A stretch of 64,000 bases of DNA from Chitinibacter sp. SCUT-21 (GCA_041874755.1 CP102611.1:2542001-2606000), one strand, 5' to 3'. Numbered from the stretch's first letter, positions 1-8,760 are shown. The notes: a model not told the origin generated them from the letters alone. Numbers and translations: made by a program.

Positions 1-1077
1 GGTTTAACAGCTAAACGCCGTGTTGACCCAGCTGATCAAATCAAGTGGGACGACAAACTCGCAGGTAACTTCCGCGAATTCCAAGCGTACAAGAAAAAAT
101 TCCCAGATACTAAACTGTTCATCTCATTGGGCGGCTGGACTTGGTCTAAGTGGTTCTCTGCAGCTTCGAAAACAGATGCACTGCGTAAACAGTTGGTTAG
201 CTCTTGTATCGACATCTACATCAAAGGTAACTTGCCAGTTGTTGATGGTCGTGGTGGCCCAGGTTCAGCGCCTAACATCTTCGACGGTATCGATATCGAT
301 TGGGAATTCCCAGGTGTTCAAGGCGTTGGTTACAACACTGTAGCGCCAGAAGACAAACAAAACTTCACACTGTTGTTGGCTGAATTCCGCAAACAATTGG
401 ATGAGTTGGGTGCCGCAAACAACAAACGTTACTTGCTGACTGTGGCAATTGGTGTTGGTCGCGACAAGATCGAAATGACTGAGCCACGTGAGTACGCACG
501 TTACCTCGACTGGATCAACATGATGACTTACGACTACAACGGTGGTTGGAATGCTCAAGGTCCTACAGACTTCCAATCACACTTGTACGCTGACCCAGCT
601 AGCCCACAATACAAGTGTTCTGGCAAAGCAGGTGACAAGTGCTACGGTGATCGCAGCTTGACTTCGTTCTACAACACTTCTGATGCCGTTGACTTGCTGA
701 TCCAAGCTGGCGTGAATCCGAAGAAACTGGTTGTAGGTGTACCTAAGTACGGTCGTGGTTGGACTGGCGTAACTAACGCTAACAACGGTCTATACCAAAA
801 AGCGACTGATGCAGCTCGCGGTACTTACGAGAAAGGCATTGAAGACTTCAAAGTACTGAAAAACGCACCAGGTACTGTGTACGTTCACCCAGTAACTAAA
901 CAGTCTTACAAGTTTGACGGCTCGACTTTCTGGTCTTATGACACGCCAGAAGTGATCCAAACTAAGATCGACTACGCAAAAGCTAAAGGTTTGAACGGCG
1001 GCGTATTTAGCTGGTCTCTAGATGGTGATGACAGCGCAGCAACTCTGTCTAAAGCAATGGGTAAAGCGCGTCAATAA
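1..1077 (+). CDS. GH18 chitinase, C-terminal part (5' end cut by window)
   Basis: This is the catalytic part of a family 18 glycoside hydrolase, which cuts beta-1,4 links in chitin and is normally secreted. Frame 1 is open from base 1, so the true start lies outside the window. The substrate-site motif SLGGWTW lies near base 125. The catalytic signature FDGIDIDWE lies near 280-305, with the DxxDxDxE acid Glu present. Further on MMTYDYNGGW and a late FSWSLDGDD segment are typical of the barrel's last strands. Nothing follows the barrel, so any chitin-binding module would have to be N-terminal. Codon use is strongly biased (AAC, GGT, CGT, AAA), more so than in the neighbours, which suggests high expression. 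A strong terminator follows directly. The family is certain; the exact substrate (chitin rather than another GlcNAc polymer) is inferred. Confidence 0.95.
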   Translation, partial: GLTAKRRVDPADQIKWDDKLAGNFREFQAYKKKFPDTKLFISLGGWTWSKWFSAASKTDALRKQLVSSCIDIYIKGNLPVVDGRGGPGSAPNIFDGIDIDWEFPGVQGVGYNTVAPEDKQNFTLLLAEFRKQLDELGAANNKRYLLTVAIGVGRDKIEMTEPREYARYLDWINMMTYDYNGGWNAQGPTDFQSHLYADPASPQYKCSGKAGDKCYGDRSLTSFYNTSDAVDLLIQAGVNPKKLVVGVPKYGRGWTGVTNANNGLYQKATDAARGTYEKGIEDFKVLKNAPGTVYVHPVTKQSYKFDGSTFWSYDTPEVIQTKIDYAKAKGLNGGVFSWSLDGDDSAATLSKAMGKARQ

Positions 1078-1093
1078 TTGACGAGCTCTCAAC

Positions 1094-1123
1094 AAAAAAC
1101 CCCTCTTCGGAGGGGTTTTTTTA
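1094..1123 (+). terminator. Rho-independent terminator of the chitinase
   Basis: The arms CCCCTC and GAGGGG (1100-1105 and 1110-1115) pair around a TTCG loop. They are extended by an A-run before and a run of seven T after. It starts about 17 bases after the chitinase stop codon. Confidence 0.93.
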
Positions 1124-1207
1124 TTTGCGCAGGATTATTTGGATGAGTGGCACGATGTTGAATGGCGGACTAACTATAGTTAATTATTGAATTTAACGAG
1201 GTGGATG

Positions 1208-2575
1208 ATGAGTCGATTTATCCAACGCTTGTTTGCAGAAAAAGAAATCGCCAGCGGGCCAGATGCCTTTGCTCAGTTAAACCAGCTATCGCCTTTAACC
1301 AGTCCTGAAGGGAACGATCATGACGTGGCGCATGCCCATGACGCCCACAGTATCTTATGCCGAGAGACGATCGTTAATCGTGAAGAAAAAGTAGTTGGGC
1401 ATGAGTTCATGCTGAAAAAGAGCATCACGCGCCGAATTTTTCTCGGGCACGCAATGCGTCGGCTCTATGATCAGGCCTTAGTCAGTCAATTGGTGGGGAT
1501 GCCCTTAGTCCGTTTATTGGGTCATCGTTTTGCCTTGGTCAATTTCGAAGCCAGTCATATTTTTGATCCCAATCTGCAATTTCTACCTGCATCGCAATGT
1601 GTGCTTATTTTGCGTTTTGGTGAAGAAGATGTCAGCCCTGAGATCATCCATCAGGTGGGGCTGCTGCGACAAATTGGGTTGCGATTTGGCGTTTTTGCAC
1701 ATGAGTGTATGAATGTGGGCATGTCACAGCTAGCCGCGCAGCTTGATTTCATCGTGCTTGATTTGCAGGAAGAATGGACTTTTGCCAACGATGTGGTGCA
1801 GTGGATTAATGACCTGGAACGATTGCAATTGATCGCCTGTCGTGTTGATTCGAATGAAGCCTTCGAATCGGTGTGGCATTCCGCCGTGTATGGCGAGCGT
1901 ATTGACTACTTTCAAGGGGCATTTATCAGTTCGCGCTCGCGGTGGGATGCTCATTCGCCGCAAGTAATGCGCTCGCAAGTACTTCAATTGATGGAGTTCA
2001 TCCGCCAGGAATCACCTACTCCGGTTTTAGTAGAAGCGCTCAAAGCGGATCCGATTCTATTTTATAAATTACTAAGAATGATTAATTCGCCCGCGCTGGG
2101 TTTGGAACATGAAGTGAGCACCGCCGAGCAAATCCTCAAAACAATAGGCCGGGATAGCTTGTATCGCTGGTTGAGCTTATTGTTGTTTAGCGCAGAAACG
2201 CAGTGCGTGGATGATTTGCATTTTATGGATGCCGCACTCCTGCGTGCGCGCTTGATGGAAAACTTGGGAGCGCATAAATTCGGAGCAGGGCAGGGGGAGC
2301 AATTATTTCTAACGGGCGCTTTATCGCTGATGGATGTATTGTTGCAACAACCTTTGAATCAAGCGCTGGCCGCGCTATCTTTGCCAGATGCGGTGAACGA
2401 AGCTTTGCTCAAACGTAAAGGCCCATACTACCCTTATTTGCAATTGGCCATGGTCATTGAGCGCAATGATCGGCCTAATATGCTGCGCTTGGGTGGTCTA
2501 CTCGGTTTTAGTGAGGCGCAATTACTGCGTTGTCGAAGCGAGGCATTAATTTGGACCGAAAAAGTTCATCATTAA
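1208..2575 (+). CDS. EAL-like/HDOD domain signalling protein
   Basis: The protein has a two-domain layout known from YuxH/CdgJ-type proteins: an N-terminal EAL-like region (about residues 45-250) followed by an HDOD domain (about 255-450). The EAL part keeps the general fold pattern (RETIVNREEKVVGHEFML at its start) but lacks a clear EAL triad and the usual metal ligands, so phosphodiesterase activity is unlikely. The HDOD part has LVEALKADPILFYKLLRMI and the conserved INSPALG segment. Such proteins act as regulators, for example of motility in Vibrio (CdgJ), but no partner is visible here. The start at 1208 is chosen because GAGG at 1198-1201 sits 6 bases ahead. An in-frame ATG at 1205 and a TTG at 1187 are possible. 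The next gene begins 115 bases downstream and may have its own promoter. Confidence 0.85.
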   Translation: MSRFIQRLFAEKEIASGPDAFAQLNQLSPLTSPEGNDHDVAHAHDAHSILCRETIVNREEKVVGHEFMLKKSITRRIFLGHAMRRLYDQALVSQLVGMPLVRLLGHRFALVNFEASHIFDPNLQFLPASQCVLILRFGEEDVSPEIIHQVGLLRQIGLRFGVFAHECMNVGMSQLAAQLDFIVLDLQEEWTFANDVVQWINDLERLQLIACRVDSNEAFESVWHSAVYGERIDYFQGAFISSRSRWDAHSPQVMRSQVLQLMEFIRQESPTPVLVEALKADPILFYKLLRMINSPALGLEHEVSTAEQILKTIGRDSLYRWLSLLLFSAETQCVDDLHFMDAALLRARLMENLGAHKFGAGQGEQLFLTGALSLMDVLLQQPLNQALAALSLPDAVNEALLKRKGPYYPYLQLAMVIERNDRPNMLRLGGLLGFSEAQLLRCRSEALIWTEKVHH

Positions 2576-2690
2576 ATTGGTGGGGTATAGTCTTTATGTT
2601 CTCAATTTAATTATCTTGTATAGATATACTTCCGGTGTGTATTGGCTTGAGCCACAAATCGTTTACACTGCGATGAATTGTGGAGTTGAT

Positions 2691-3392
2691 ATGACCGCCA
2701 AAATTCTCATCGTTGAAGATGATGCCCAAATTAGCGCCAATATTTATGACTTTTTAAGTGCCAAAGGCTTGCAGCCCGATGCCGCCCCGAATGCTGCCGC
2801 TGCGCTGCATTTATTGGCCAATGAGCACTTTGACTTAATGGTCTTGGATTTAGGGCTACCAGGGCTAGGTGGTGTGCAGCTGGCTCAGCATGTTCGGCAA
2901 CAATTAAAGCTCACCCTTCCGATTCTGATTTTAACTGCTCGCGATACCATCGAAGACAAGCAGCTCGGCTTTGATGCCGGCGCTGATGATTATCTGCTCA
3001 AGCCTTTTTCGTTGGCTGAGTTGGTGATGCGGATTAATGCGTTGTTGCGTCGTGCACATGGGCGGGTAACCTCGGCGGATTTACGCTTTGGTGCTTTGTA
3101 TTATACCGCGCAAACTGCCCAATTCTACTGGCAAGGTCATGCATTACATCTGCCACCCAAAACATTAACGCTATTGCACATCTTGCTGCAAAAACCGCAA
3201 ACTTTATTTACCCGAGAGCAACTCGAACGAGCGTTGTGGGGTGAAGTACAAGACACAAGCGATGCACTGCGTTATCACCTTTCTCAATTACGCAAAGTAC
3301 TCACACTGGCTGATGGGCATAGCCCAATCCAAACGATTCATGGTCGCGGCTATATGCTTGTGCCGCATGAGGCGCAGTCATGCAAAGAATGA
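2691..3392 (+). CDS. OmpR-family response regulator
   Basis: This is a 233-residue two-domain response regulator. The receiver domain has the acidic pair in ILIVEDD, the phosphoacceptor Asp53 in VLDLGLPG, a conserved Thr in ILTARD, and the Lys in LLKPFSLAELV. The C-terminal winged helix (about 130-228) ends in TIHGRGYMLV, typical of OmpR/PhoB DNA-binding domains. The start at 2691 is preferred because the receiver domain begins right there and GGAG lies upstream; the frame is open further upstream but that part has no homology pattern. It overlaps the following kinase gene by 13 bases. Together with the PAP2 and EptA-like genes the layout resembles PmrA-PmrB or BasR-BasS systems that control lipid A modification. 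That role is inferred from context. Confidence 0.92.
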   Translation: MTAKILIVEDDAQISANIYDFLSAKGLQPDAAPNAAAALHLLANEHFDLMVLDLGLPGLGGVQLAQHVRQQLKLTLPILILTARDTIEDKQLGFDAGADDYLLKPFSLAELVMRINALLRRAHGRVTSADLRFGALYYTAQTAQFYWQGHALHLPPKTLTLLHILLQKPQTLFTREQLERALWGEVQDTSDALRYHLSQLRKVLTLADGHSPIQTIHGRGYMLVPHEAQSCKE

Positions 3393-4618
3393 GTTTGCGT
3401 CGGCGAATTTCTTTCGCGTTTTCGTTGCTGATTTGTAGCGCTCTCATTGCGCTGGCCTTCGCAATATTAACTGCCACGCAAGAGCAGGAAGAGGAGTTGA
3501 TTGATGAAATCGTCAATGCCACGCTCAATCAGATTCAAACACGTTGGCCGATTCAAGGTGAATTACTGCTGCCGAAAAACCTGTATTTTTATCACGCTCC
3601 GCTTGGTCAAGTTGCCGCAAAATTGCCAGCAGAAATCAATCAGTTTGGCTTGGGTAATACCGAATACTATGAGCAAGGGCGCGAATATCATGTGGGCGTG
3701 CGTGAATATCGTGGCGAGCGACTGTATGTACTCTACGATACCCAAGATCACGAGTTGCGCTTAACTGCCACCTATATTGGTGTCATTTGGGCGGTTGTGT
3801 TGCTAAGTATTTTAGCCTTGCTCGTTGGGTATTTTTTCGCTGGGAGCATCTTGCGGCAGTTTAATGCGCTAACAGCCGCGGTTGAGTTTGATCTGCCAAT
3901 TGATGTTTCGCAGGTACGTGACCGAGAGCTTGGAGTCTTGGCGCAAGCTATTTCCGAGTCTCGCGAGCAAAAAGCACAACTGTTGCTGCGTGAGCGTGAA
4001 TTTACTGCGCATGTGGGGCACGAACTTCGCACTCCGCTGACTCGCATCCGCACTAGCGCCGAGCTAATCCGAGAATTGGGGGCGCTGAGCAAGTCCGATC
4101 AAGAACGTGCTATGCAGATTGAAGCTGCCGCTGATGAAATGGAGCAAAGGTTAAGCGCCTTGCTATTTTTAGCGCGCGACTTGCGATCAATAAATCTGGC
4201 ACAAATCAATTTGCGCCAGGCTTTAGAGACCTCTTTGCAGCAAGTTGCCGAGCAAAAGCCACAAATACAGCGCTTGCTTAATGTGGATGCCGCGGTGTGG
4301 ATTCTGGCTGATCCACAATTATTGAAGATGTTGATTGATAATTTGCTCAGCAATGCATTGCGTTATACCCAGGCAGGGCAAATCCGTTTGGATTGGCTCC
4401 AAGGCCAGCTAATTCTGAGTGATACTGGGCAGGGAATGGCAGAGCAAGATTTGCACCGAGTAACGCTGCCATTTGAGCGTGCTAGTTCATTGCCTGACGG
4501 AAGTGGCTTGGGTTTGGCGATTGTGATGCGAATTTGTGATGCCTTGGGTTGGCAATTACAGATTCAAAGTCGGCTGGAGCATGGTACGAAAATTAGCATC
4601 CAGATGCTGAAAGTCTAA
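3380..4618 (+). CDS. Membrane sensor histidine kinase
   Basis: This is the partner kinase of the preceding regulator. It has two membrane segments (about residues 11-32 and 133-155) enclosing a periplasmic sensor region of about 100 residues, then a linker and a HisKA domain with the phosphorylated His214 in HVGHELRTPLTRIR. The ATP-binding domain carries the N box NLLSNALRYT, the G1 box LSDTGQGM and the G2 box GSGLGLAIV. The periplasmic part has several acidic residues (EQEEELIDEI near the first membrane segment), which would suit sensing of cations or antimicrobial peptides, but this is speculation. The start overlaps the 3' end of the regulator gene, so translation is probably coupled. A second ATG lies nine bases on. 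Confidence 0.92.
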   Translation: MQRMSLRRRISFAFSLLICSALIALAFAILTATQEQEEELIDEIVNATLNQIQTRWPIQGELLLPKNLYFYHAPLGQVAAKLPAEINQFGLGNTEYYEQGREYHVGVREYRGERLYVLYDTQDHELRLTATYIGVIWAVVLLSILALLVGYFFAGSILRQFNALTAAVEFDLPIDVSQVRDRELGVLAQAISESREQKAQLLLREREFTAHVGHELRTPLTRIRTSAELIRELGALSKSDQERAMQIEAAADEMEQRLSALLFLARDLRSINLAQINLRQALETSLQQVAEQKPQIQRLLNVDAAVWILADPQLLKMLIDNLLSNALRYTQAGQIRLDWLQGQLILSDTGQGMAEQDLHRVTLPFERASSLPDGSGLGLAIVMRICDALGWQLQIQSRLEHGTKISIQMLKV

Positions 4619-4629
4619 GGATTTTCCCC

Positions 4630-4667
4630 TCACAAAATACTCACACAAACCTTCGTTTCTACTCACA
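4630..4667 (+). promoter_or_regulatory. Three CTCACA repeats ahead of the PAP2 gene, possible regulator site
   Basis: CTCACA occurs at 4630-4635, 4640-4645 and 4662-4667. The spacings are 10 and 22 bases, close to one and two helical turns. OmpR-type regulators bind direct repeats in this way, so this may be a site for the regulator encoded just upstream. No experimental support can be given from sequence alone. Confidence 0.35.
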
Positions 4668-4715
4668 CTGTGCTTGTTACAGTGTGCGCCATTGTTTCTT
4701 TTTTTGCTGCATGCT

Positions 4716-5417
4716 ATGGCGCAACACTCTCTTCGGTTTTACTGCAGCCACATTTTACTTCCGCTTGTTGCTGGTGCGGCATTGCTTTGGCTCTATCCAC
4801 AAACGCAATGGGATGTAACACTCACTAGCTGGTTTTATGATCCAAATCGGCATGTTTTTCCGCTAAAAAATCATTTTTTCCTTGATGCAGTTATGCATAC
4901 CGGGCTAAAGAGTGCACTGTGGTTTATTCCGATTACCTTGCTCTCTGCTTTGATTTGGTCCCGATTTGCTAGCGACTTTGTCGTTCATCGGCGGCGCATC
5001 ATTTGGATGCTGCTGGGGTTATTGCTCTCTACAGCACTGATTCAAGTAATGAAACGCCACAGCATTCATGCCTGCCCATGGGATTTGCAACTCTTTGGCG
5101 GCCAAGCCCCGCTATTGCCTTTATTGGGCCGTTTACCGCTCGGAGTTAGCCCTGGACGCTGTTTTCCAGGCGGCCATGCTTCGGGTGGTTTTGCGCTACT
5201 CGTTTTTTACTTTGCACTGCGTGATGACGCGCGAAAATATGCTTGGATTGGCTTTGCCATCGCCATTGGTTTGGGCTTTGCGATGGGCTGGTCGCAAATG
5301 ATGCGCGGGGCCCATTTTCTTTCACACAATTTATGGACGCTGTGGTGGGTATGGATAATTCTCGTATTGCTATATATTGTGTGGCCGCCAGTTTTGTGTC
5401 AGAAAATAGTCAAATGA
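4716..5417 (+). CDS. PAP2-family membrane phosphatase
   Basis: This is a small integral membrane protein of the PAP2 (phosphatidic acid phosphatase type 2) superfamily. Hydrophobic segments cover most of its length. The three family motifs can be placed: KRHSIHACPWDL (motif 1), FPGGHASGGF (motif 2 with the catalytic His region) and a late MMRGAHFLSHNLW (motif 3). Members of this group remove phosphate from lipid A or from undecaprenyl or phosphatidylglycerol phosphates at the outer face of the inner membrane. Placement between a two-component pair and an EptA-like transferase suggests a lipid A role, either removing phosphate or recycling lipid. The start at 4716 is the first ATG in frame; a TTG at 4674 would add 14 residues. 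No good ribosome site decides it. Confidence 0.85.
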   Translation: MAQHSLRFYCSHILLPLVAGAALLWLYPQTQWDVTLTSWFYDPNRHVFPLKNHFFLDAVMHTGLKSALWFIPITLLSALIWSRFASDFVVHRRRIIWMLLGLLLSTALIQVMKRHSIHACPWDLQLFGGQAPLLPLLGRLPLGVSPGRCFPGGHASGGFALLVFYFALRDDARKYAWIGFAIAIGLGFAMGWSQMMRGAHFLSHNLWTLWWVWIILVLLYIVWPPVLCQKIVK

Positions 5418-5432
5418 TGGGTGGATTTTAAT

Positions 5433-7058
5433 ATGGTCTTACGTAGCGAACGGCTCACCGCCTTATTTGTTCTATTTTTGCTCAGTGCCTGCAATATGGT
5501 GTTTTGGCAAAAATTTATCGCCTTGCAGCAACCCAATACTTTTGCGGCATGGATGTTTATTGCAATTGGCTTTGTTTTTTTATTTTTGGTGTTTAACGCC
5601 ATTTTGACGCTGATTGCGGTGCCCTATGTGCTCAAACCCACGTTCACGGCCATCCTTCTAGTTACCCCATTTATTGTGTATTTCATGAGCCAATACGGGG
5701 TAATGATTAATGCGGAAATGGTACAAAACGCATTTGAAACCAATCACGGCGAGGCGCGCGATCTGCTCACCTTCAAAATGCTGCTGTATGTATTGCTGCT
5801 TGGTATAGTCCCTATCGTCTTGCTATGGCGTGCGCAAATTGAGTTTCGACCTTTTAAACACGAGGCCAAAGTGAAATCTTTGGTGATCTTGGGGTCCGTT
5901 CTGCTGCTGGGTACGATTGCTGCCGGTTACTATAAAGACTTTGCATCCGTATTTCGTAATCACCGCGAATTGCGCTATTTGCTAACGCCGAGTAATTACA
6001 TTCAAGCCACCTCAAAATACTTGCGCAATAGCGCGGCATTAACGCCGGTTGAGGTTAAGCCGATTGGTGAGGATGCCAAGTTGGGGGCGAGCTGGCAAAA
6101 AGTAACCCGTCCGTCATTGACCGTCTTGGTGGTCGGCGAAACGGCGCGTGCTGCCAATTTTTCGCTCAATGGGTATGAACGCGACACTAATGCTGAATTA
6201 AAGAAAATTCCAGCGCTGATCAATTTTAGTCAGTTCAGCTCCTGTGGTACCGATACCGCAGTGTCGGTGCCCTGTATGTTTTCGATGTTTGAACGTAGCG
6301 ATTACAGCGATAAGCTGGGTAAAAGCCACCAGGGCTTGCTCGATATATTGCAAAGAGTGGGTTTGGCGGTGAACTGGCGGGATAATCAGTCTGGCTGTAA
6401 AGGCGCCTGTGACCGTGTGCCGAATGAATCGACTGCGGCTGAGTCCGATCCTGCTTTATGCCGCGACGGTGAGTGTTGGGATGAAATCTTGCTGCAAAAA
6501 ATTCCGGCGCAATTGGCGGAGCTGGAAAAGGGTAAGCAATCCGCGGTACTGGTGTTGCACATGATGGGTAGCCATGGACCTGCCTACTACAAACGCTACC
6601 CTGCGCAATTTGCACAATTCAAACCGTATTGCCAAACCAATCAGCTTGATAAATGTAGCCAGGCCGAAATTTTAAATAGCTATGACAATACGCTGCGCTA
6701 TACCGATCACGTATTGGCGAGCTTGATAAAGATGCTGCAAGAAAAACAAGATGTCGTAGATACTGCTATGGTGTATGTGTCTGATCATGGCGAATCAATT
6801 GGGGAAAGGGGGTTATACCTGCATGGTTCGCCCTATGTGATTGCGCCAGATTATCAAACACATATTCCTGCAATCATGTGGTTTTCGCCGCAGTATCAGC
6901 AAAGCCGGGGTTTGAATGCTGCGTGTTTAAAGCAAAAAGCAGCTCAAGCGTATTCACACGACAATCTATTTCATTCGATGCTCGGTTTGCTGGATGTGCA
7001 AACCACGGCCTATCAGCGCAAGCTTGATTTATTTGCCGCTTGTCAGCCGCGGTCGTAA
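5433..7058 (+). CDS. eptA: EptA/MCR-type phosphoethanolamine transferase
   Basis: This enzyme moves phosphoethanolamine from phosphatidylethanolamine to lipid A, lowering its negative charge and so the binding of polymyxins. The N-terminal third holds five membrane segments. The periplasmic sulfatase-fold domain has the metal ligand Glu in VVGETARAANFSLNGYERDT, the nucleophile Thr275 within CGTDTAVSVPC (same spacing between Cys residues as in MCR-1), HMMGSHGPAYYKRYP, and the metal site VSDHGESIGERGLYLHG. All key residues seem intact. The start at 5433 has GGTGG about 8 bases ahead; a GTG at 5421 is less likely. It lies 15 bases after the PAP2 gene and probably shares its transcript. Its 3' end overlaps the convergent kinase-like gene by 30 bases. 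Family membership is firm; lipid A as acceptor is inferred. Confidence 0.92.
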   Translation: MVLRSERLTALFVLFLLSACNMVFWQKFIALQQPNTFAAWMFIAIGFVFLFLVFNAILTLIAVPYVLKPTFTAILLVTPFIVYFMSQYGVMINAEMVQNAFETNHGEARDLLTFKMLLYVLLLGIVPIVLLWRAQIEFRPFKHEAKVKSLVILGSVLLLGTIAAGYYKDFASVFRNHRELRYLLTPSNYIQATSKYLRNSAALTPVEVKPIGEDAKLGASWQKVTRPSLTVLVVGETARAANFSLNGYERDTNAELKKIPALINFSQFSSCGTDTAVSVPCMFSMFERSDYSDKLGKSHQGLLDILQRVGLAVNWRDNQSGCKGACDRVPNESTAAESDPALCRDGECWDEILLQKIPAQLAELEKGKQSAVLVLHMMGSHGPAYYKRYPAQFAQFKPYCQTNQLDKCSQAEILNSYDNTLRYTDHVLASLIKMLQEKQDVVDTAMVYVSDHGESIGERGLYLHGSPYVIAPDYQTHIPAIMWFSPQYQQSRGLNAACLKQKAAQAYSHDNLFHSMLGLLDVQTTAYQRKLDLFAACQPRS

Positions 7059-7841
7059 TTGAGCAAAGGCGTGCATCAGCGCGCCTGCGCCTTGCAGTGA
7101 AATCACATCGCGACCCCAAGGTTTGCGTTGCTTGGGCAGATGGCGCAGCCAAGCCAGACTATGGCCGCTGTTTTTGATTAAAGCTTGAACTTCAGTACTA
7201 TCTTGCCCAACAAAATGGGCAAAACGCTCAGTCAAAACCTGCAGCTCGAGCTGCATTAGGTAAACGGTTGAATGGATAAACAGCAGCCAATCTCGCGTTT
7301 GCGCCTGTGCCAAGCTCAGTACCTCGAGCGGATCGTCTTCAAAATCGATGAAAATGATTTCTCCATCGTGGAGGTGGATATTGCGTGCAAAGGCTTGGCT
7401 TAAGGTTTGCCCTTTACGATGCGTATCCAAAATTGCGGCTAATGCTTTGTCCCAGGTCGCTAACTGCGGCTCTGTGCTACGCGTGAGTAAATAGTCGATC
7501 GATGTTTCGCCGGCATCACTGATGGCAATCCAGTCCGAGCCTGTGTGCAGTACTTCGGGTACTGCAACTGCCGCATCTTTGAGTTGGCGCAGGCGACGCA
7601 CTTCAGTGGCTTGGCCTTTTGCTCCGCCATAGGCGGGCACTGCGCATAAAATCGGCTGCTGTAATATTTTCGCCGCTAAGTTAAGCGCGCTGTAGCCAAA
7701 CGGGCGGGCGCGGCTTTCTTGCCGTTTAACGATGACACGTTGGCGATCTAACTCGACGACCACGACCCGCCCGCTGCGCGTGGTTAGGGCTTGTTCAATG
7801 GTGTGAAGGTGTGCGGCAGACAGCATACTGAGCTCAATCAT
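7029..7841 (-). CDS. Bud32-like protein kinase fold protein
   Basis: The protein has the pattern of a small protein kinase fold, close to what is annotated as BUD32/KEOPS-like in proteobacteria. Visible elements are the ATP-anchoring Lys in RVIVKRQES, a Glu in the following helix (QATEVRRLRQL), an Asn in the catalytic loop (FARNIHLHDGEI), and a metal-binding Asp in FIDFEDDP replacing DFG. There is no evident membrane segment. Bacterial members are poorly studied; they may act on small molecules or lipopolysaccharide-like substrates rather than on proteins. The start at 7841 is the first ATG; a TTG sits directly ahead and another ATG is at 7823. No clear ribosome site is seen. The 3' end overlaps eptA by 30 bases tail to tail, which is unusual in this otherwise loosely packed region. 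Confidence 0.7.
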   Translation of the reverse strand: MIELSMLSAAHLHTIEQALTTRSGRVVVVELDRQRVIVKRQESRARPFGYSALNLAAKILQQPILCAVPAYGGAKGQATEVRRLRQLKDAAVAVPEVLHTGSDWIAISDAGETSIDYLLTRSTEPQLATWDKALAAILDTHRKGQTLSQAFARNIHLHDGEIIFIDFEDDPLEVLSLAQAQTRDWLLFIHSTVYLMQLELQVLTERFAHFVGQDSTEVQALIKNSGHSLAWLRHLPKQRKPWGRDVISLQGAGALMHAFAQLRPRLTSGK

Positions 7842-7901
7842 CAAAGTGGCGCAATTATAGCCTTGAATGAAATGTTCACTGACGAAAATGACAGTGGAAA
7901 A

Positions 7902-8528
7902 TTATCGCTTAAGTACCCAATCAATTAAGGGTTGCCACTCGGCTTGGTCGCGCTCGATTTTACTGGCGGGTAGGTCGAATAAAGTCATGCCGCGTTGGAT
8001 GGTTTGGTTGTACAGCTGCGTATCGCGGATGCTGGTGATCAATGGAATGTCGAATTTTCTTAAAAATTCAGGAAGTTGATGGGCTGCTTGCGTGCGCGAA
8101 TTAACCCGCATCCCCACCGCGCCAACTTGTACATTTTCATGGCGCACAGCTTTCATTTCAGCCAATTCTTCAAAAAAATCAGCGCTGGCCCATAAATCGA
8201 ACGCCGATGGCAATAAGGGCACGATGACATGATCGACGATTTTTAATACTTTTTTGAGTTTGCCACCGCTAAAACACGCTGGGGTGTCGAGGACGGCAAC
8301 TTGGCAACCTTTTGGGGGACGAGCGATGTGATCGTCACCGATTTCCCAGCGATTGATTTGCGGCAGCGTTTCAGGTCGTAAATCCAGCCAATGGTGGCTA
8401 GAGTGCTGTCGATCTAGATCGCCCAACATGACTTTCGCTTCTTGCCAGGCAAACCAGCTGGCCAGATGGGTAGAGAGGGTGGACTTGCCACTGCCCCCTT
8501 TGGGATTGACGATCAGAATCTTGCGCAT
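7902..8528 (-). CDS. Orphan ParA/MinD-type ATPase
   Basis: This is a 208-residue ATPase of the ParA/MinD family. The deviant Walker A motif KGGSGKST with the signature Lys lies at the N-terminus (NPKGGSGKSTLSTHLA), the switch I region is VMLGDLDRQHSS, and Walker B is CQVAVLDTPA. ParA-type proteins sort plasmids, chromosomes or protein clusters, usually with a ParB-like partner. No such partner is next to it, and it is shorter than chromosomal ParA, so it is an orphan of unknown cargo. The start at 8528 is the ATG directly before the first strand; the frame extends to a TTG at 8543. The neighbours (kinase-like protein and transaldolase) give no clue. Genes of this kind are widely kept in betaproteobacteria. 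Confidence 0.85.
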   Translation of the reverse strand: MRKILIVNPKGGSGKSTLSTHLASWFAWQEAKVMLGDLDRQHSSHHWLDLRPETLPQINRWEIGDDHIARPPKGCQVAVLDTPACFSGGKLKKVLKIVDHVIVPLLPSAFDLWASADFFEELAEMKAVRHENVQVGAVGMRVNSRTQAAHQLPEFLRKFDIPLITSIRDTQLYNQTIQRGMTLFDLPASKIERDQAEWQPLIDWVLKR

Positions 8529-8734
8529 AAAGCTAAAAACCAAAACAAAAAGCGAGATTGATTATGGCAGAGATTGTCAGCTTTAATGTGACAAATTTGT
8601 TAAATTATTACTAATTTTTTAAATTTTTGTGAATATCTCAAAGATTGGTGTAAGTGATGCCCGTGTTTTTTGCGGGGTATGAGTCTATAGCTATTGTTGA
8701 AAAAGGCTTTGATGCTTACACATTGGGTGGGTAT

Positions 8735-8760
8735 AAAAAAGCCCCGCTCTAGGCGGGGCT
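8735..8760 (-). terminator. Rho-independent terminator of tal
   Basis: The inverted repeat AGCCCCGC/GCGGGGCT has a five-base loop. Read on the minus strand it is followed by TTTTTT. It starts about 20 bases after the tal stop codon. Confidence 0.93.

Noticed and set aside
1148..1165. TGGCACGATGTTGAA considered as a sigma-54 promoter
   Set aside because: The spacing between GG and the expected GC is wrong and the GC is absent.
6235..6615. 126-codon minus-strand frame inside eptA
   Set aside because: Antisense to the catalytic domain of the transferase; no family resemblance.
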